A stretch of DNA of 8,113 nt, from the NCBI GenBank assembly GCA_002440705.1, contig DJVA01000054.1, positions 1 through 8,113 of the forward strand, written 5' to 3'. This document shows, piece by piece, positions 1 to 6,701 of this stretch. A program made the translations under genes and the position numbers. The stretch is from Flavobacteriaceae bacterium UBA6268. Lineage in GTDB: Bacteria > Bacteroidota > Bacteroidia > Flavobacteriales > Flavobacteriaceae. The notes under the pieces were generated by a model, which searched no databases, was not told the DNA's origin, and saw nothing but the letters and a program-made list of their open reading frames with translations. Position 1 is the first letter of the stretch, and each line of letters begins with the position of its first letter.

Positions 1-45
1 GGGCTCATAACCCGAAGGTCACTGGTTCGAGTCCAGTTCCCGCTA
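1..45 (+). tRNA. Initiator tRNA-fMet (CAT), 3' part only, cut by the window edge
   Basis: The visible part holds the anticodon loop CTCATAA (4-10) with anticodon CAT at 6-8. It also has a five-base variable loop (16-20), a T arm with stem ACTGG/CCAGT (21-25 with 33-37) around the loop TTCGAGT, and the 3' acceptor strand (38-44) with discriminator A45. The anticodon stem shows three consecutive G:C pairs (GGG 1-3 with CCC 11-13), a known hallmark of bacterial initiator tRNA that directs it to the ribosomal P site. The block from GGGCTCATAA to AAGGTC also matches E. coli tRNA-fMet as I remember it. CCA is not encoded (CTA follows A45), so the end must be added after transcription. The 5' half is missing, so the characteristic mismatch at position 1:72 cannot be checked directly. 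Confidence 0.93.
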
Positions 46-50
46 CTAGC

Positions 51-83
51 AAATCCGGTTTCGAAAGAAACCGGATTTTTTTT
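51..83 (+). terminator. Intrinsic terminator after the initiator tRNA
   Basis: A perfect 12-bp inverted repeat (51-62 with 67-78) closes a GAAA tetraloop at 63-66. It runs into eight T residues (76-83), the first three of which also pair in the stem. It starts only five bases after the tRNA discriminator, so it very likely ends the tRNA transcript. The stem also begins with AAA, but there is no matching upstream A-tract on the scale of the T-run, so it looks mainly one-directional. Confidence 0.9.
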
Positions 84-325
84 CCAAGCCCCGAGTCTTG
101 CTTGGGAGGCTTAGCAAACAAAAAAATACAATGCTGAGCCATGGATTTCCCAGTTGCCCCTACTGTGCTCCAATCTTTTTTATTCCAAAACTTTGAAGTG
201 TTTGATTTTCAGAAGGTGTGTTAATTGTTTTTAAGCCTCCCTTTTTTTCATGAAATAAGCTTAGCTTTACATAACCCTTTTGAAAACTGATTTCTTCATT
301 CAAAAGAACCTTAAAAGTTAGTACT

Positions 326-2269
326 ATGAAATCCAAAATTTTACTTTTTTCGATACTCGCAATCACGGTGAGTCTTCAGGCTCAAGTTAGAATAAATGAT
401 GACCTCGCTTCGCTGGTAGAATCCGAAATGAAGTCGGCCCTCAAAATAAAACAAGGCTCCCGAAACATGAACACGGGAAATTACGACCTCAAGTACCATC
501 GCCTAGAACTTACCGTCGATCCCAGCGTTGCCTTTATTGCTGGTGACATCACTTCGTATTTCGAGGCTAAGGAAGACTTGGACCAAGTAACTTTCGAGTT
601 GGCCAATAATATGGTCGTTTCCCAGGTCCTGCAACGCGGCAATTCGCTCACCTTCACCCAAAACAGTAATGACGAGGTAATCATTTCCTTGCCCGTCACG
701 CAACTGCAGGGTGTTCTAGACTCCTTAACCATCAGTTATTCTGGCAACCCTGTGAGCTCCGGTTTTGGATCGTTCGAACAATCCAGTCATAATGGAGATC
801 CCATCATCTGGACGCTTTCTGAGCCTTATGGCGCTAAAGCCTGGTGGCCTTGCAAGCAGGACTTAATCGACAAAATTGATGTGGTGGATATCTACGTTAC
901 CGCACCACAATTCAACCCGTCCGGAGAGGAGAATTTTGTTGCTGCCAACGGTGTGGAACAGGGCCAGGTGGTCAATGGGCCCAACAAAACCACCCACTTC
1001 AGGCACCAGCATCCAATCCCGGCTTATTTAGTGGCTTTTGCGATTACCAATTATGCCATCTATTCCCACACGGTGCCCAACAATGGAAATCCGTTTCCCA
1101 TTGTGAATTATGTATACCCAGAAGACCTTTCCAGTGCACAGAACGATACCCCCATTTCTGTGGATATCATGGAGCTTTATACCGATTTATTTGAGGAATA
1201 CCCCTATGCTGACGAAAAATACGGACATGCCCAGTTTGGATGGGGTGGTGGGATGGAACACACTACGGTTTCCTTTATGGGAGGTTTTTCCAGTGGATTG
1301 ATAGCTCATGAAATGGCGCACCAATGGTTTGGCGATAAAGTAACCTGTGGCAGTTGGCAGGATATCTGGCTTAACGAAGGGTTTGCTACCTATTTGGCAG
1401 CTTTGGTCATCGAAAATTTTGATGGTGAAGCCAGTTTCAAATCCTGGAGGCAAGGCAAAGTAAGCAATATTACCTCCCAACCCGATGGTTCTATATACGT
1501 TCCCGCCGCCGACACCACTTCTGTAAGCCGTGTGTTTAGTAGCAGACTTAGCTATAACAAAGGTTCCATGGCATTGCACATGCTACGCCGTAAATTAGGA
1601 GACGCTACTTTCTTCCAAGGATTACAGGAATACCTGGCGGATTCCAATCTTGCATATGGATATGCCAAGACCGAAGATTTGAAAGCCACCTTGGAAAGCG
1701 TGAGTGGTCAAGATCTCACCCAATTCTTTAACGATTGGATCTACGGGGAAGGATATCCCAGCTACCATTTGGAATGGCAACGGTTGAATGCCACTCAGAT
1801 AGAAGTAACTGTCAATCAGACTCAAAGTGACAATTCGGTATCTTTTTTTGAAGCACCACTGCCCATTCGTATTTATGGAACCGGTGGCGAAGAAGAAGAT
1901 ATGCTGCTTGATAATGACAGCGATGGACAAGTATTTGTCCTCGATGTGGCCTACGAAATTGGTATTATCGTGGTCGATCCCGATGCCCACATCATTTCCA
2001 GAAACAATAGCGTGGTCCTCGGTACCGATGCGTACCTAACCAATGCATCATTGATTGTATACCCCAACCCAGCCAATGACCGGTTGTACCTTCAAAAACC
2101 TTCGGACGTTACCCTCACTCAAATCACATTTTACGACGTGTTGGGAAGAACCCTAAAAACGATGAAAGGACAACAGGAACTTTCCCTTCAGGGCTTGCCT
2201 TCAGGTCTATTGTTCTTGAAGATTGAAACCAATCGTGGAACGGTACAGCGGACCATCGTCAAACAGTAA
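326..2269 (+). CDS. Secreted M1 family metallo-aminopeptidase with type IX secretion C-terminal domain
   Basis: This is a zinc aminopeptidase of the gluzincin M1 family, expected to remove N-terminal residues from peptides outside the cell. Residues 1-20 form a signal peptide (basic start, hydrophobic core, likely cleavage near A19/Q20). An N-terminal beta domain (about 50-240) leads to the catalytic domain. Zinc ligands are H328 and H332 of HEMAH, plus E351 in NEGFATYLA, which gives the HExxH-18-E spacing of the family. E329 is the catalytic base and Y410 the likely transition-state tyrosine. The exopeptidase motif reads GGMEH (308-312) in place of GxMEN. A beta-sandwich (about 480-560) follows. 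The last 75 residues form a Por sorting domain with YPNP at 579-582, which sends the protein through the type IX system and is normally removed on export. The large helical C-terminal domain of aminopeptidase N is absent, as in short bacterial relatives. The gene is flanked by terminators and so is probably monocistronic. The exact substrate is unknown. Confidence 0.93.
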   Translation: MKSKILLFSILAITVSLQAQVRINDDLASLVESEMKSALKIKQGSRNMNTGNYDLKYHRLELTVDPSVAFIAGDITSYFEAKEDLDQVTFELANNMVVSQVLQRGNSLTFTQNSNDEVIISLPVTQLQGVLDSLTISYSGNPVSSGFGSFEQSSHNGDPIIWTLSEPYGAKAWWPCKQDLIDKIDVVDIYVTAPQFNPSGEENFVAANGVEQGQVVNGPNKTTHFRHQHPIPAYLVAFAITNYAIYSHTVPNNGNPFPIVNYVYPEDLSSAQNDTPISVDIMELYTDLFEEYPYADEKYGHAQFGWGGGMEHTTVSFMGGFSSGLIAHEMAHQWFGDKVTCGSWQDIWLNEGFATYLAALVIENFDGEASFKSWRQGKVSNITSQPDGSIYVPAADTTSVSRVFSSRLSYNKGSMALHMLRRKLGDATFFQGLQEYLADSNLAYGYAKTEDLKATLESVSGQDLTQFFNDWIYGEGYPSYHLEWQRLNATQIEVTVNQTQSDNSVSFFEAPLPIRIYGTGGEEEDMLLDNDSDGQVFVLDVAYEIGIIVVDPDAHIISRNNSVVLGTDAYLTNASLIVYPNPANDRLYLQKPSDVTLTQITFYDVLGRTLKTMKGQQELSLQGLPSGLLFLKIETNRGTVQRTIVKQ

Positions 2270-2272
2270 GAC

Positions 2273-2301
2273 AAAAAGCCCCTAAATAAGGGGCTTTTTT
2301 T
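2273..2301 (+). terminator. Intrinsic terminator after the M1 peptidase gene
   Basis: AAAAAGCCCC (2273-2282) pairs with GGGGCTTTTT (2290-2299) across a seven-base AT loop, and the T-run continues to 2301. It begins four bases after the TAA stop. The A-tract on the left and T-tract on the right make it potentially active in both directions, although no minus-strand gene ends here. Confidence 0.9.
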
Positions 2302-2413
2302 ATCAATGAATTCATACATTTCCCAACCCTATGGGCTTTCAAGGAAGGAAACCTTAAAGAAGTAGCTTATCTTGTAGTCTAATCAACCACCAACCTCTAA
2401 AAACTGAAGCCTT

Positions 2414-2764
2414 ATGGAACTCCTGCTCGAGAAACCCATAGACCTCCAAAAACTCAAGGAAGCCCTTACAGAAAAATTTCCTGATTATAAAGTAAAACAG
2501 GCCTTGTTCAACAAAAAAGTCTTGCGTATTACCAATGGCTTCAGCCAAGTAGTGGTAGCACAACGCAAAAATGGAACATTGCTCTGCGTAGGCAACCTCA
2601 ACACGATGGACTGGCGCATTTTCATCCCTTTTGTGCTGCTTTTGGCAGCCATGTTAATTAGTGGGATTATTTTCATACTCATCATGAGTTCTGTCAAGAA
2701 AAAACAGTTTAAGGCTATGGAGGAAGAAGTCCTGCGCTTCCTGGAAGTCTATACTACTTCTTAA
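2414..2764 (+). CDS. Small single-span membrane protein of unknown function
   Basis: I do not recognise this 116-residue protein. Residues 1-20 are an amphipathic, charged segment that looks helical. Residues 23-62 look like a small beta-rich unit (alternating hydrophobics such as KVLRIT and QVVVAQ). Residues 68-92 form one strong hydrophobic span (starting IFIPFVLLL). KKKQFK follows directly, and a short acidic amphipathic helix ends the protein. By the positive-inside rule the C-terminus is probably cytoplasmic, which would leave the small N-terminal domain on the periplasmic side. No signal peptide or lipobox is seen. It lies between the terminator of the M1 gene and era, 97 bases before the era start. 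Because era has its own promoter motif in that gap, the two need not form an operon. Clean codon structure and a full-length reading frame between two real genes support a genuine gene. Confidence 0.75.
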   Translation: MELLLEKPIDLQKLKEALTEKFPDYKVKQALFNKKVLRITNGFSQVVVAQRKNGTLLCVGNLNTMDWRIFIPFVLLLAAMLISGIIFILIMSSVKKKQFKAMEEEVLRFLEVYTTS

Positions 2765-2840
2765 CAGCACAAAATACAATCCTGTAAGGTTCCTTTGGTA
2801 GCCTATTGGAATCTCTTCGGGCATTCAGTATCTTTTCCTT

Positions 2841-2848
2841 TATCTTTG
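2841..2848 (+). promoter_or_regulatory. Bacteroidetes -7 promoter element for era
   Basis: TATCTTTG is a perfect match to the Bacteroidetes housekeeping sigma -7 consensus TAnnTTTG. The -33 element (consensus TTTG) is weak: TTCG at 2816-2819 gives a 21-base spacer. The element ends 13 bases before the era ATG, so the predicted transcript would have a leader of only about ten bases or fewer. Confidence 0.65.
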
Positions 2849-2861
2849 CAAAAAGATTATC

Positions 2862-3743
2862 ATGGCCCATAAAGCAGGATTTGTAAACATCATCGGAAAC
2901 CCCAACGTGGGCAAGTCTACTTTGATGAATGCCTTTGTAGGAGAGCGCCTCTCTATCATCACCAACAAAGCACAAACGACGCGACATCGTATTTTGGGTA
3001 TCGTAAACGGTGAGGATTTTCAAGTGCTTTTCAGTGATACCCCAGGCATTATAAAACCAGCTTATGAATTGCAAACCAGTATGATGGAGTTCGTAAAATC
3101 GGCTTTTGACGATGCTGATGTCTTGCTATATATGGTGGAACTGGGCGAAAAAGAGCTGAAAGACGAGGCTTTTTTTGAACGCATCCGTGCTGCCAAAATA
3201 CCCGTATTGCTTCTCCTCAATAAGATTGATCAGGGTAATGAAGAGCGCTTGAACGAAGCCGTGACCCTTTGGCAGGAAAAGGTGCCTAATGCTGAAGTGT
3301 TTGCGATTTCGGCCCTCAACAACTTTGGAGTACAGGAAGTTTTCAAACGCATTTTGGAACTCCTTCCCGAATCCCCTCCGTTCTATCCCAAAGACCAACT
3401 CACCGATAAGCCCGAGCGTTTTTTTGTGAATGAGACCATTCGTGAAAAAATCCTTATGCAGTACAAAAAGGAAATTCCCTATGCCGTGGAAATCGAGACC
3501 GAAGAGTTTCTGGAGGATGAAAGAATTATCCGTATCCGTGCGATCATCATGGTGGAACGGGAGAGTCAGAAAGGCATCATCATAGGTCATAAGGGCAATG
3601 CCTTAAAATGGGTAGGTATTGAGGCACGTAAGGATTTGGAGAAATTCTTTGGAAAGCAGGTGCATCTGGAACTCTACGTAAAAGTGAACAAGGATTGGCG
3701 CAACAACCCCAACCAGCTACGCCGGTTTGGGTACCAAAGCTAA
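2862..3743 (+). CDS. era: GTPase Era, 16S rRNA-binding ribosome assembly factor
   Basis: Era binds the 3' end of 16S rRNA and helps mature the 30S subunit, cycling between GTP and GDP, at the ribosome and inner membrane. The G domain is complete: G1 GNPNVGKST (12-20), G2 threonine(s) in AQTTRHRI (near 39-40), G3 DTPG (59-62), G4 NKID (120-123) and G5 SAL (150-152). The C-terminal KH domain (about 200-293) has the RNA-binding loop IIIGHKG (239-245) and the usual NPNQLRRFGY ending. At 293 residues it has normal Era length. The start MAHKAGFVNIIG sits directly downstream of a -7 promoter motif and is the usual start in this group. Its stop overlaps the convergent two-span membrane protein gene by four bases. 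Der, the large-subunit counterpart, lies one gene further on. Confidence 0.97.
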   Translation: MAHKAGFVNIIGNPNVGKSTLMNAFVGERLSIITNKAQTTRHRILGIVNGEDFQVLFSDTPGIIKPAYELQTSMMEFVKSAFDDADVLLYMVELGEKELKDEAFFERIRAAKIPVLLLLNKIDQGNEERLNEAVTLWQEKVPNAEVFAISALNNFGVQEVFKRILELLPESPPFYPKDQLTDKPERFFVNETIREKILMQYKKEIPYAVEIETEEFLEDERIIRIRAIIMVERESQKGIIIGHKGNALKWVGIEARKDLEKFFGKQVHLELYVKVNKDWRNNPNQLRRFGYQS

Positions 3744-4234
3744 CCCTGAAGCGTTTGCCTCATAAACCGATGCAGTTTTTGCATTTCATCCTTTCCGGCG
3801 TGTTTCCCCATCCGTCCTGCAAAATAGAGGACGAACCATGCCAATACCATTAAGCCCATCAATACCAATTGCAGTAAATAAGGACTCTTTAAGGTGGCAT
3901 TGGTGTAAGCCCAAATACCAAAGGCAATAAACAGCGAAGCTACCGCAAAATGTAGGAACATGAATAGGGTCCATACCGCAGGTTTGGGTCCAAATAATCC
4001 GCGTAAGGTAGTTTTGCCCGCTTCAAAGGAAGTAATTTCCAAATCCAGTTGGGGCGACCAGAAGTGCTGTAGGTGTTTGGGGATTTTCAAAAAAACATGA
4101 TGCTCCACCCGGGTAACCACCACTCCTTCCGAATTGTGTTTAACCGCTTCGAAGGCTTGTAGGGCATGTTCCGCATCGGTTTTTAGATCCATCGAAAAGC
4201 GTGGGCGCAATACGATTTCTTCGCCAAGTTCCAT
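3740..4234 (-). CDS. Two-span membrane protein of unknown function between era and der
   Basis: No function is assigned. The frame opens with ATG at 4264 (174 residues), but I prefer the ATG at 4234 (164 residues, starting MELGEEIVLRPRF). The extra ten residues would lie over a promoter-like TATTTTTC on the minus strand, and the shorter form begins on what looks like the first beta strand of the domain. Residues 1-80 (short numbering) form a soluble alpha/beta part with a conspicuous FLKIPKHLQHFWSPQL stretch. GLFGPKPAVWTLFMF leads into spans at about 88-111 and 119-140, and the protein ends in a basic tail with FAGRMGKHAGKDEMQ. Both ends are probably cytoplasmic. I believe similar proteins sit beside era and der in other Flavobacteriia, but this is recalled and not checked. 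Sitting next to two GTPases has probably led to database entries calling such proteins GTP-binding, yet no G motif is present here. Confidence 0.82.
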   Translation of the reverse strand: MELGEEIVLRPRFSMDLKTDAEHALQAFEAVKHNSEGVVVTRVEHHVFLKIPKHLQHFWSPQLDLEITSFEAGKTTLRGLFGPKPAVWTLFMFLHFAVASLFIAFGIWAYTNATLKSPYLLQLVLMGLMVLAWFVLYFAGRMGKHAGKDEMQKLHRFMRQTLQG

Positions 4235-4285
4235 AACGACTGTTGTATAGACGAAAAATAGCATTTTTTCTTCAATGGAAAGTGG

Positions 4286-4293
4286 TACCTTTG
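4286..4293 (+). promoter_or_regulatory. Bacteroidetes -7 promoter element for der
   Basis: TACCTTTG fits the TAnnTTTG consensus and ends 17 bases before the der ATG. No good -33 TTTG is visible at the expected distance, only a T-rich run at 4264-4269. Both this and the era element are followed by CA, giving the shared string CTTTGCA. Confidence 0.6.
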
Positions 4294-4310
4294 CATTTCA
4301 TTTTTGAAGT

Positions 4311-5612
4311 ATGAGCATTGTAGCTATCGTAGGAAGGCCCAACGTAGGAAAATCAACGTTTTTCAACCGGTTGATCCAACGCCGTGAAGCCATTGTGGAT
4401 GCCGTAAGTGGGGTCACTCGAGACCGTCATTATGGCAAGAGTGATTGGAATGGAAAAACATTTTCACTAATTGATACGGGAGGCTACATTGTGGGGAGTG
4501 ATGATATTTTTGAGGCCGAAATCGATAAACAAGTGGAATTGGCTATTGAGGAAGCAGATGCCATTGTCTTTATGGTCGATGTGGAGGCAGGCATTACGGG
4601 GATGGACGAAGAAGTGGCGCAACTCCTACGAAGGAGCAAAAAGCCCTTTTTTCTGGCCGTAAACAAAGTAGACAGTGCCAACCGTGAAAACGATGCCGTA
4701 GAGTTTTACGCACTGGGGGTGGAAAAATACTATACCATTTCCAGTATCAACGGGAGTGGTACAGGCGATTTACTGGACGATTTGGTGAAAGTCTTACCTG
4801 AGGAACCCAAGAGGGAAGACGAATCCCTCCCCCGCTTCGCCGTGGTAGGCCGTCCTAATGCAGGAAAATCCTCGTTCATCAATGCGTTGATAGGGCAGGA
4901 ACGCTTTGTGGTTACCGACATTGCGGGGACTACCCGCGACAGTATTGACACAAAATACAATCGTTTTGGATTTGAATTCAATTTGGTGGATACTGCCGGT
5001 ATCCGCAAAAAGAATAAAGTAAAGGAAGATCTCGAGTTCTATAGCGTTATGCGCAGTGTTAGGGCTATCGAATATTGTGATGTGGTGATTTTGCTCTTCG
5101 ATGCCACACGGGGCTTCGACGGACAGGTTCAGAATATATTTTGGCTGGCACAGCGCAACAACAAGGGAATTGTAATCTTGGCCAACAAATGGGATTTGGT
5201 AGAAAAAGACCATACTACCACTAAAGATATGGAGGCTTATATCCGTAAACAATGTGAGCCTTTTGTAGATACCCCGATAGTGTTTATGAGTGCCATGACC
5301 AAGCAACGTATTTTCAAAGCCATTGAAACTGCTGTTGCCGTCTATGAAAATAGGACCCGTAAAATCAAAACCCGCGAATTGAATGATGTAATGCTCCCCA
5401 TTATTGAAGCCACACCACCACCGGCTATGAAAGGGAAGTATGTAAAGATTAAGTTTTGTACGCAGTTACCCACACCTTACCCTAGCTTTGCTTTTTTTGC
5501 CAACTTACCACAGTACGTAAAGGAACCCTATAAGCGATTTTTGGAAAACCAGCTTCGGAAACACTATGAGTTTACGGGGGTACCCATTACGGTATACATT
5601 AGGAAAAAATAA
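4311..5612 (+). CDS. der: GTPase Der (EngA), double-GTPase 50S ribosome assembly factor
   Basis: Der carries two tandem G domains and a KH-like domain and is needed for 50S subunit assembly in the cytoplasm. G domain 1 has GRPNVGKST (8-16), DTGG (55-58) and NKVD (118-121). G domain 2 has GRPNAGKSS (180-188), DTAG (227-230), NKWD (292-295) and SAMT (327-330). An acidic linker (about 163-173) joins them. The KH-like domain covers about 350-433 and ends VPITVYIRKK, as in the family. At 433 residues the length is normal and nothing is missing. The start lies only seven residues before the first P-loop and 17 bases after a -7 promoter motif, so it is secure. It ends three bases from the stop of the convergent zinc-ribbon/TerB gene. 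Confidence 0.97.
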   Translation: MSIVAIVGRPNVGKSTFFNRLIQRREAIVDAVSGVTRDRHYGKSDWNGKTFSLIDTGGYIVGSDDIFEAEIDKQVELAIEEADAIVFMVDVEAGITGMDEEVAQLLRRSKKPFFLAVNKVDSANRENDAVEFYALGVEKYYTISSINGSGTGDLLDDLVKVLPEEPKREDESLPRFAVVGRPNAGKSSFINALIGQERFVVTDIAGTTRDSIDTKYNRFGFEFNLVDTAGIRKKNKVKEDLEFYSVMRSVRAIEYCDVVILLFDATRGFDGQVQNIFWLAQRNNKGIVILANKWDLVEKDHTTTKDMEAYIRKQCEPFVDTPIVFMSAMTKQRIFKAIETAVAVYENRTRKIKTRELNDVMLPIIEATPPPAMKGKYVKIKFCTQLPTPYPSFAFFANLPQYVKEPYKRFLENQLRKHYEFTGVPITVYIRKK

Positions 5613-5632
5613 GGGTTAATTGAGTTGCCCTT
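5604..5632 (-). terminator. Possible weak terminator for the zinc-ribbon/TerB gene
   Basis: Read on the minus strand, AAGGG (5632-5628) pairs with CCCTT (5615-5611) across a 12-base loop that contains the TAA stop. An A and then six T residues (5609-5604) follow. The stem has only five pairs and lies inside the ends of two convergent genes, so the call is tentative. On the plus strand it lacks a T-run. Confidence 0.35.
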
Positions 5633-6296
5633 CCTTCAATTTGGAGACATCCTTTTTTTGAAGTTTTTCTAGAAGGGTGTGATAGAAATCTTTAGGCAAG
5701 CCGCAGGCAATCAAATATTCCTTCATAAGTTGCTCTTCCTCTTCCTCGATACTGCCATCTGCCAATAAAATGATTGCGGCTTGAGCAAGAATATTAATGA
5801 TGGTTTCAGAAGAAAGTAATTCCCTTGCCTCATTCAAATAGTTAAAGACTATGTTGTCTTTGTTTTTGTGGGTTTTTACCGCTTCATATAAATCCATTAA
5901 TTCGGCTTTAAATTCGTCAAAATTTTCAATAGCATCCATAATTTCACGTTCTTCCTCTTTGGCGAGGTGGTCGTCAATAACAGCCATGTGAGTCATGGAA
6001 GCGATTAAAGCTTTAGCATAGGCAAGTCTTGCTCTGCGTTGGTTTTCTTCGATTTCCCCTTTGGACTGTTGAAGGATGTTTTTGATGCTTTCTTTGTACG
6101 CACTTCTACAACGGGAACATTCATAAAAGCGATCTAAGGAATCTAAAGGAATCACAGGAATAAAAAATAAGGTAAACCATCTGCGGTAACGCTTATGAAT
6201 CAAATCGCCATTATTGCAATTAGGGCATGCATTAGATAGCACTTCGCTTTCCTTGATTTGATGCTTTATTCCACGGGTACCAAAAATAATGAACAT
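5616..6296 (-). CDS. Zinc-ribbon and TerB-like domain protein
   Basis: This is a 226-residue, probably cytoplasmic protein. The N-terminus (MFIIFGTRGIK) leads into a zinc ribbon with CPNC (C24, C27) and CSRC (C60, C63). Between the two knuckles lies a basic-hydrophobic segment (YRRWFTLFFIPVIPLDSL) that is typical of a small zinc-ribbon family and is probably not a membrane span. Residues 70-95 are charged and helical. A TerB-like all-helical domain follows (about 95-210), with two acidic motifs expected to bind metal: VIDDHLAKEEE (about 106-117) and LLADGSIEEEE (about 177-187). TerB domains are named from tellurite resistance operons but occur in many proteins without that role, and no other ter gene is present, so a tellurite function should not be assumed. 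The gene lies 73 bases after merR on the same strand and could share its transcript. TATTGTTG (6323-6316, minus strand) is one mismatch from a -7 element and could give it its own promoter. Confidence 0.85.
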   Translation of the reverse strand: MFIIFGTRGIKHQIKESEVLSNACPNCNNGDLIHKRYRRWFTLFFIPVIPLDSLDRFYECSRCRSAYKESIKNILQQSKGEIEENQRRARLAYAKALIASMTHMAVIDDHLAKEEEREIMDAIENFDEFKAELMDLYEAVKTHKNKDNIVFNYLNEARELLSSETIINILAQAAIILLADGSIEEEEEQLMKEYLIACGLPKDFYHTLLEKLQKKDVSKLKEGQLN

Positions 6297-6369
6297 AGGG
6301 GTGAAATTAGTGAAGCAACAATATAGGGAAAGTTTTGGAAACCTTTATTTAAGGCTAAGGAAATTAGAT

Positions 6370-6699
6370 CTAAAGATGCTCTTTAATCTTCAGTAACTCT
6401 GCTTTTATCCCTTCCAATTTGCGGATAACATCAAAAGTGTCTAGTGTTTTTTGCTTGTTTTCCTTAAGGTGGGTTTTCGCTCCGTCCAAGGTAAAACCAC
6501 GTTCCTTGACCAAATGGTAGATCAATTCCAGGTTTTTGATGTCCGTTGGGGTGAACTTACGGTTGCCTTTAGCATTTTTCTTGGGCTGGAGCACGTCGAA
6601 CTCTTTTTCCCAAAAACGAATGAGCGAAGTATTTACCCCGAAGGCCTTGGCCACTTCGCCTATTCCATAATACAGCTTTTCGGGCAAGTCCACATGCAT
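6370..6699 (-). CDS. MerR-like winged-helix transcriptional regulator
   Basis: This is a DNA-binding protein of the MerR superfamily. The winged helix-turn-helix occupies about residues 9-77: YYGIGEVAKAFGVNTSLIRF is the helix-turn-helix, WEKEF the turn into the wing, and GNRKFTPTDIKNLELIYHLV the wing and third helix. FTLDGAKTHL resembles the usual GFTL(e)gAk step of the family. The C-terminal tail (about 80-109) is a lysine-rich helix suited to dimerisation, with no ligand domain. There are no cysteines, so metal sensing like that of MerR or CueR is ruled out. At 109 residues it is a short, effector-less form. Its ATG lies two bases after the TAA of the M23 gene, which suggests translational coupling. 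Linkage to a cell-wall peptidase hints at envelope-related control, but the target is unknown. Confidence 0.9.
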   Translation of the reverse strand: MHVDLPEKLYYGIGEVAKAFGVNTSLIRFWEKEFDVLQPKKNAKGNRKFTPTDIKNLELIYHLVKERGFTLDGAKTHLKENKQKTLDTFDVIRKLEGIKAELLKIKEHL

Positions 6700-6701
6700 G
6701 G

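Noticed and set aside
240..290. Possible -7 promoter for the M1 gene in the AT-rich gap
   Set aside because: TTTTG and TA pieces are present but none has the TAnnTTTG spacing, so no promoter is called.
160..366. Minus-strand 68-codon open frame in the gap before the M1 gene
   Set aside because: It overlaps the M1 signal peptide coding region, has a low-complexity AT-driven composition, no promoter motif and no recognisable domain.
1187..1990. Long minus-strand frames inside the M1 gene (130 and 122 codons)
   Set aside because: They lie wholly antisense to a clear peptidase domain and their translations show no domain.
2341..2355. Short inverted repeat (AAGG-AAA-CCTT) upstream of the small membrane protein gene
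   Set aside because: It has only four base pairs and no T-run, as expected by chance in a purine-rich stretch.
2754..3074. Minus-strand 106-codon frame across the start of era
   Set aside because: It covers the era promoter and P-loop in antisense and has no recognisable motif.
3126..3590. Minus-strand 154-codon frame inside era
   Set aside because: It is a shadow of the conserved Era coding sequence; the open frame follows from codon bias.
4794..5306. Minus-strand 170-codon frame inside der
   Set aside because: It is antisense to the second GTPase domain of Der, with no domain of its own.
5616..6296. Tellurite resistance role for the TerB-like protein
   Set aside because: No other ter genes are nearby and the TerB domain is widespread in unrelated settings.
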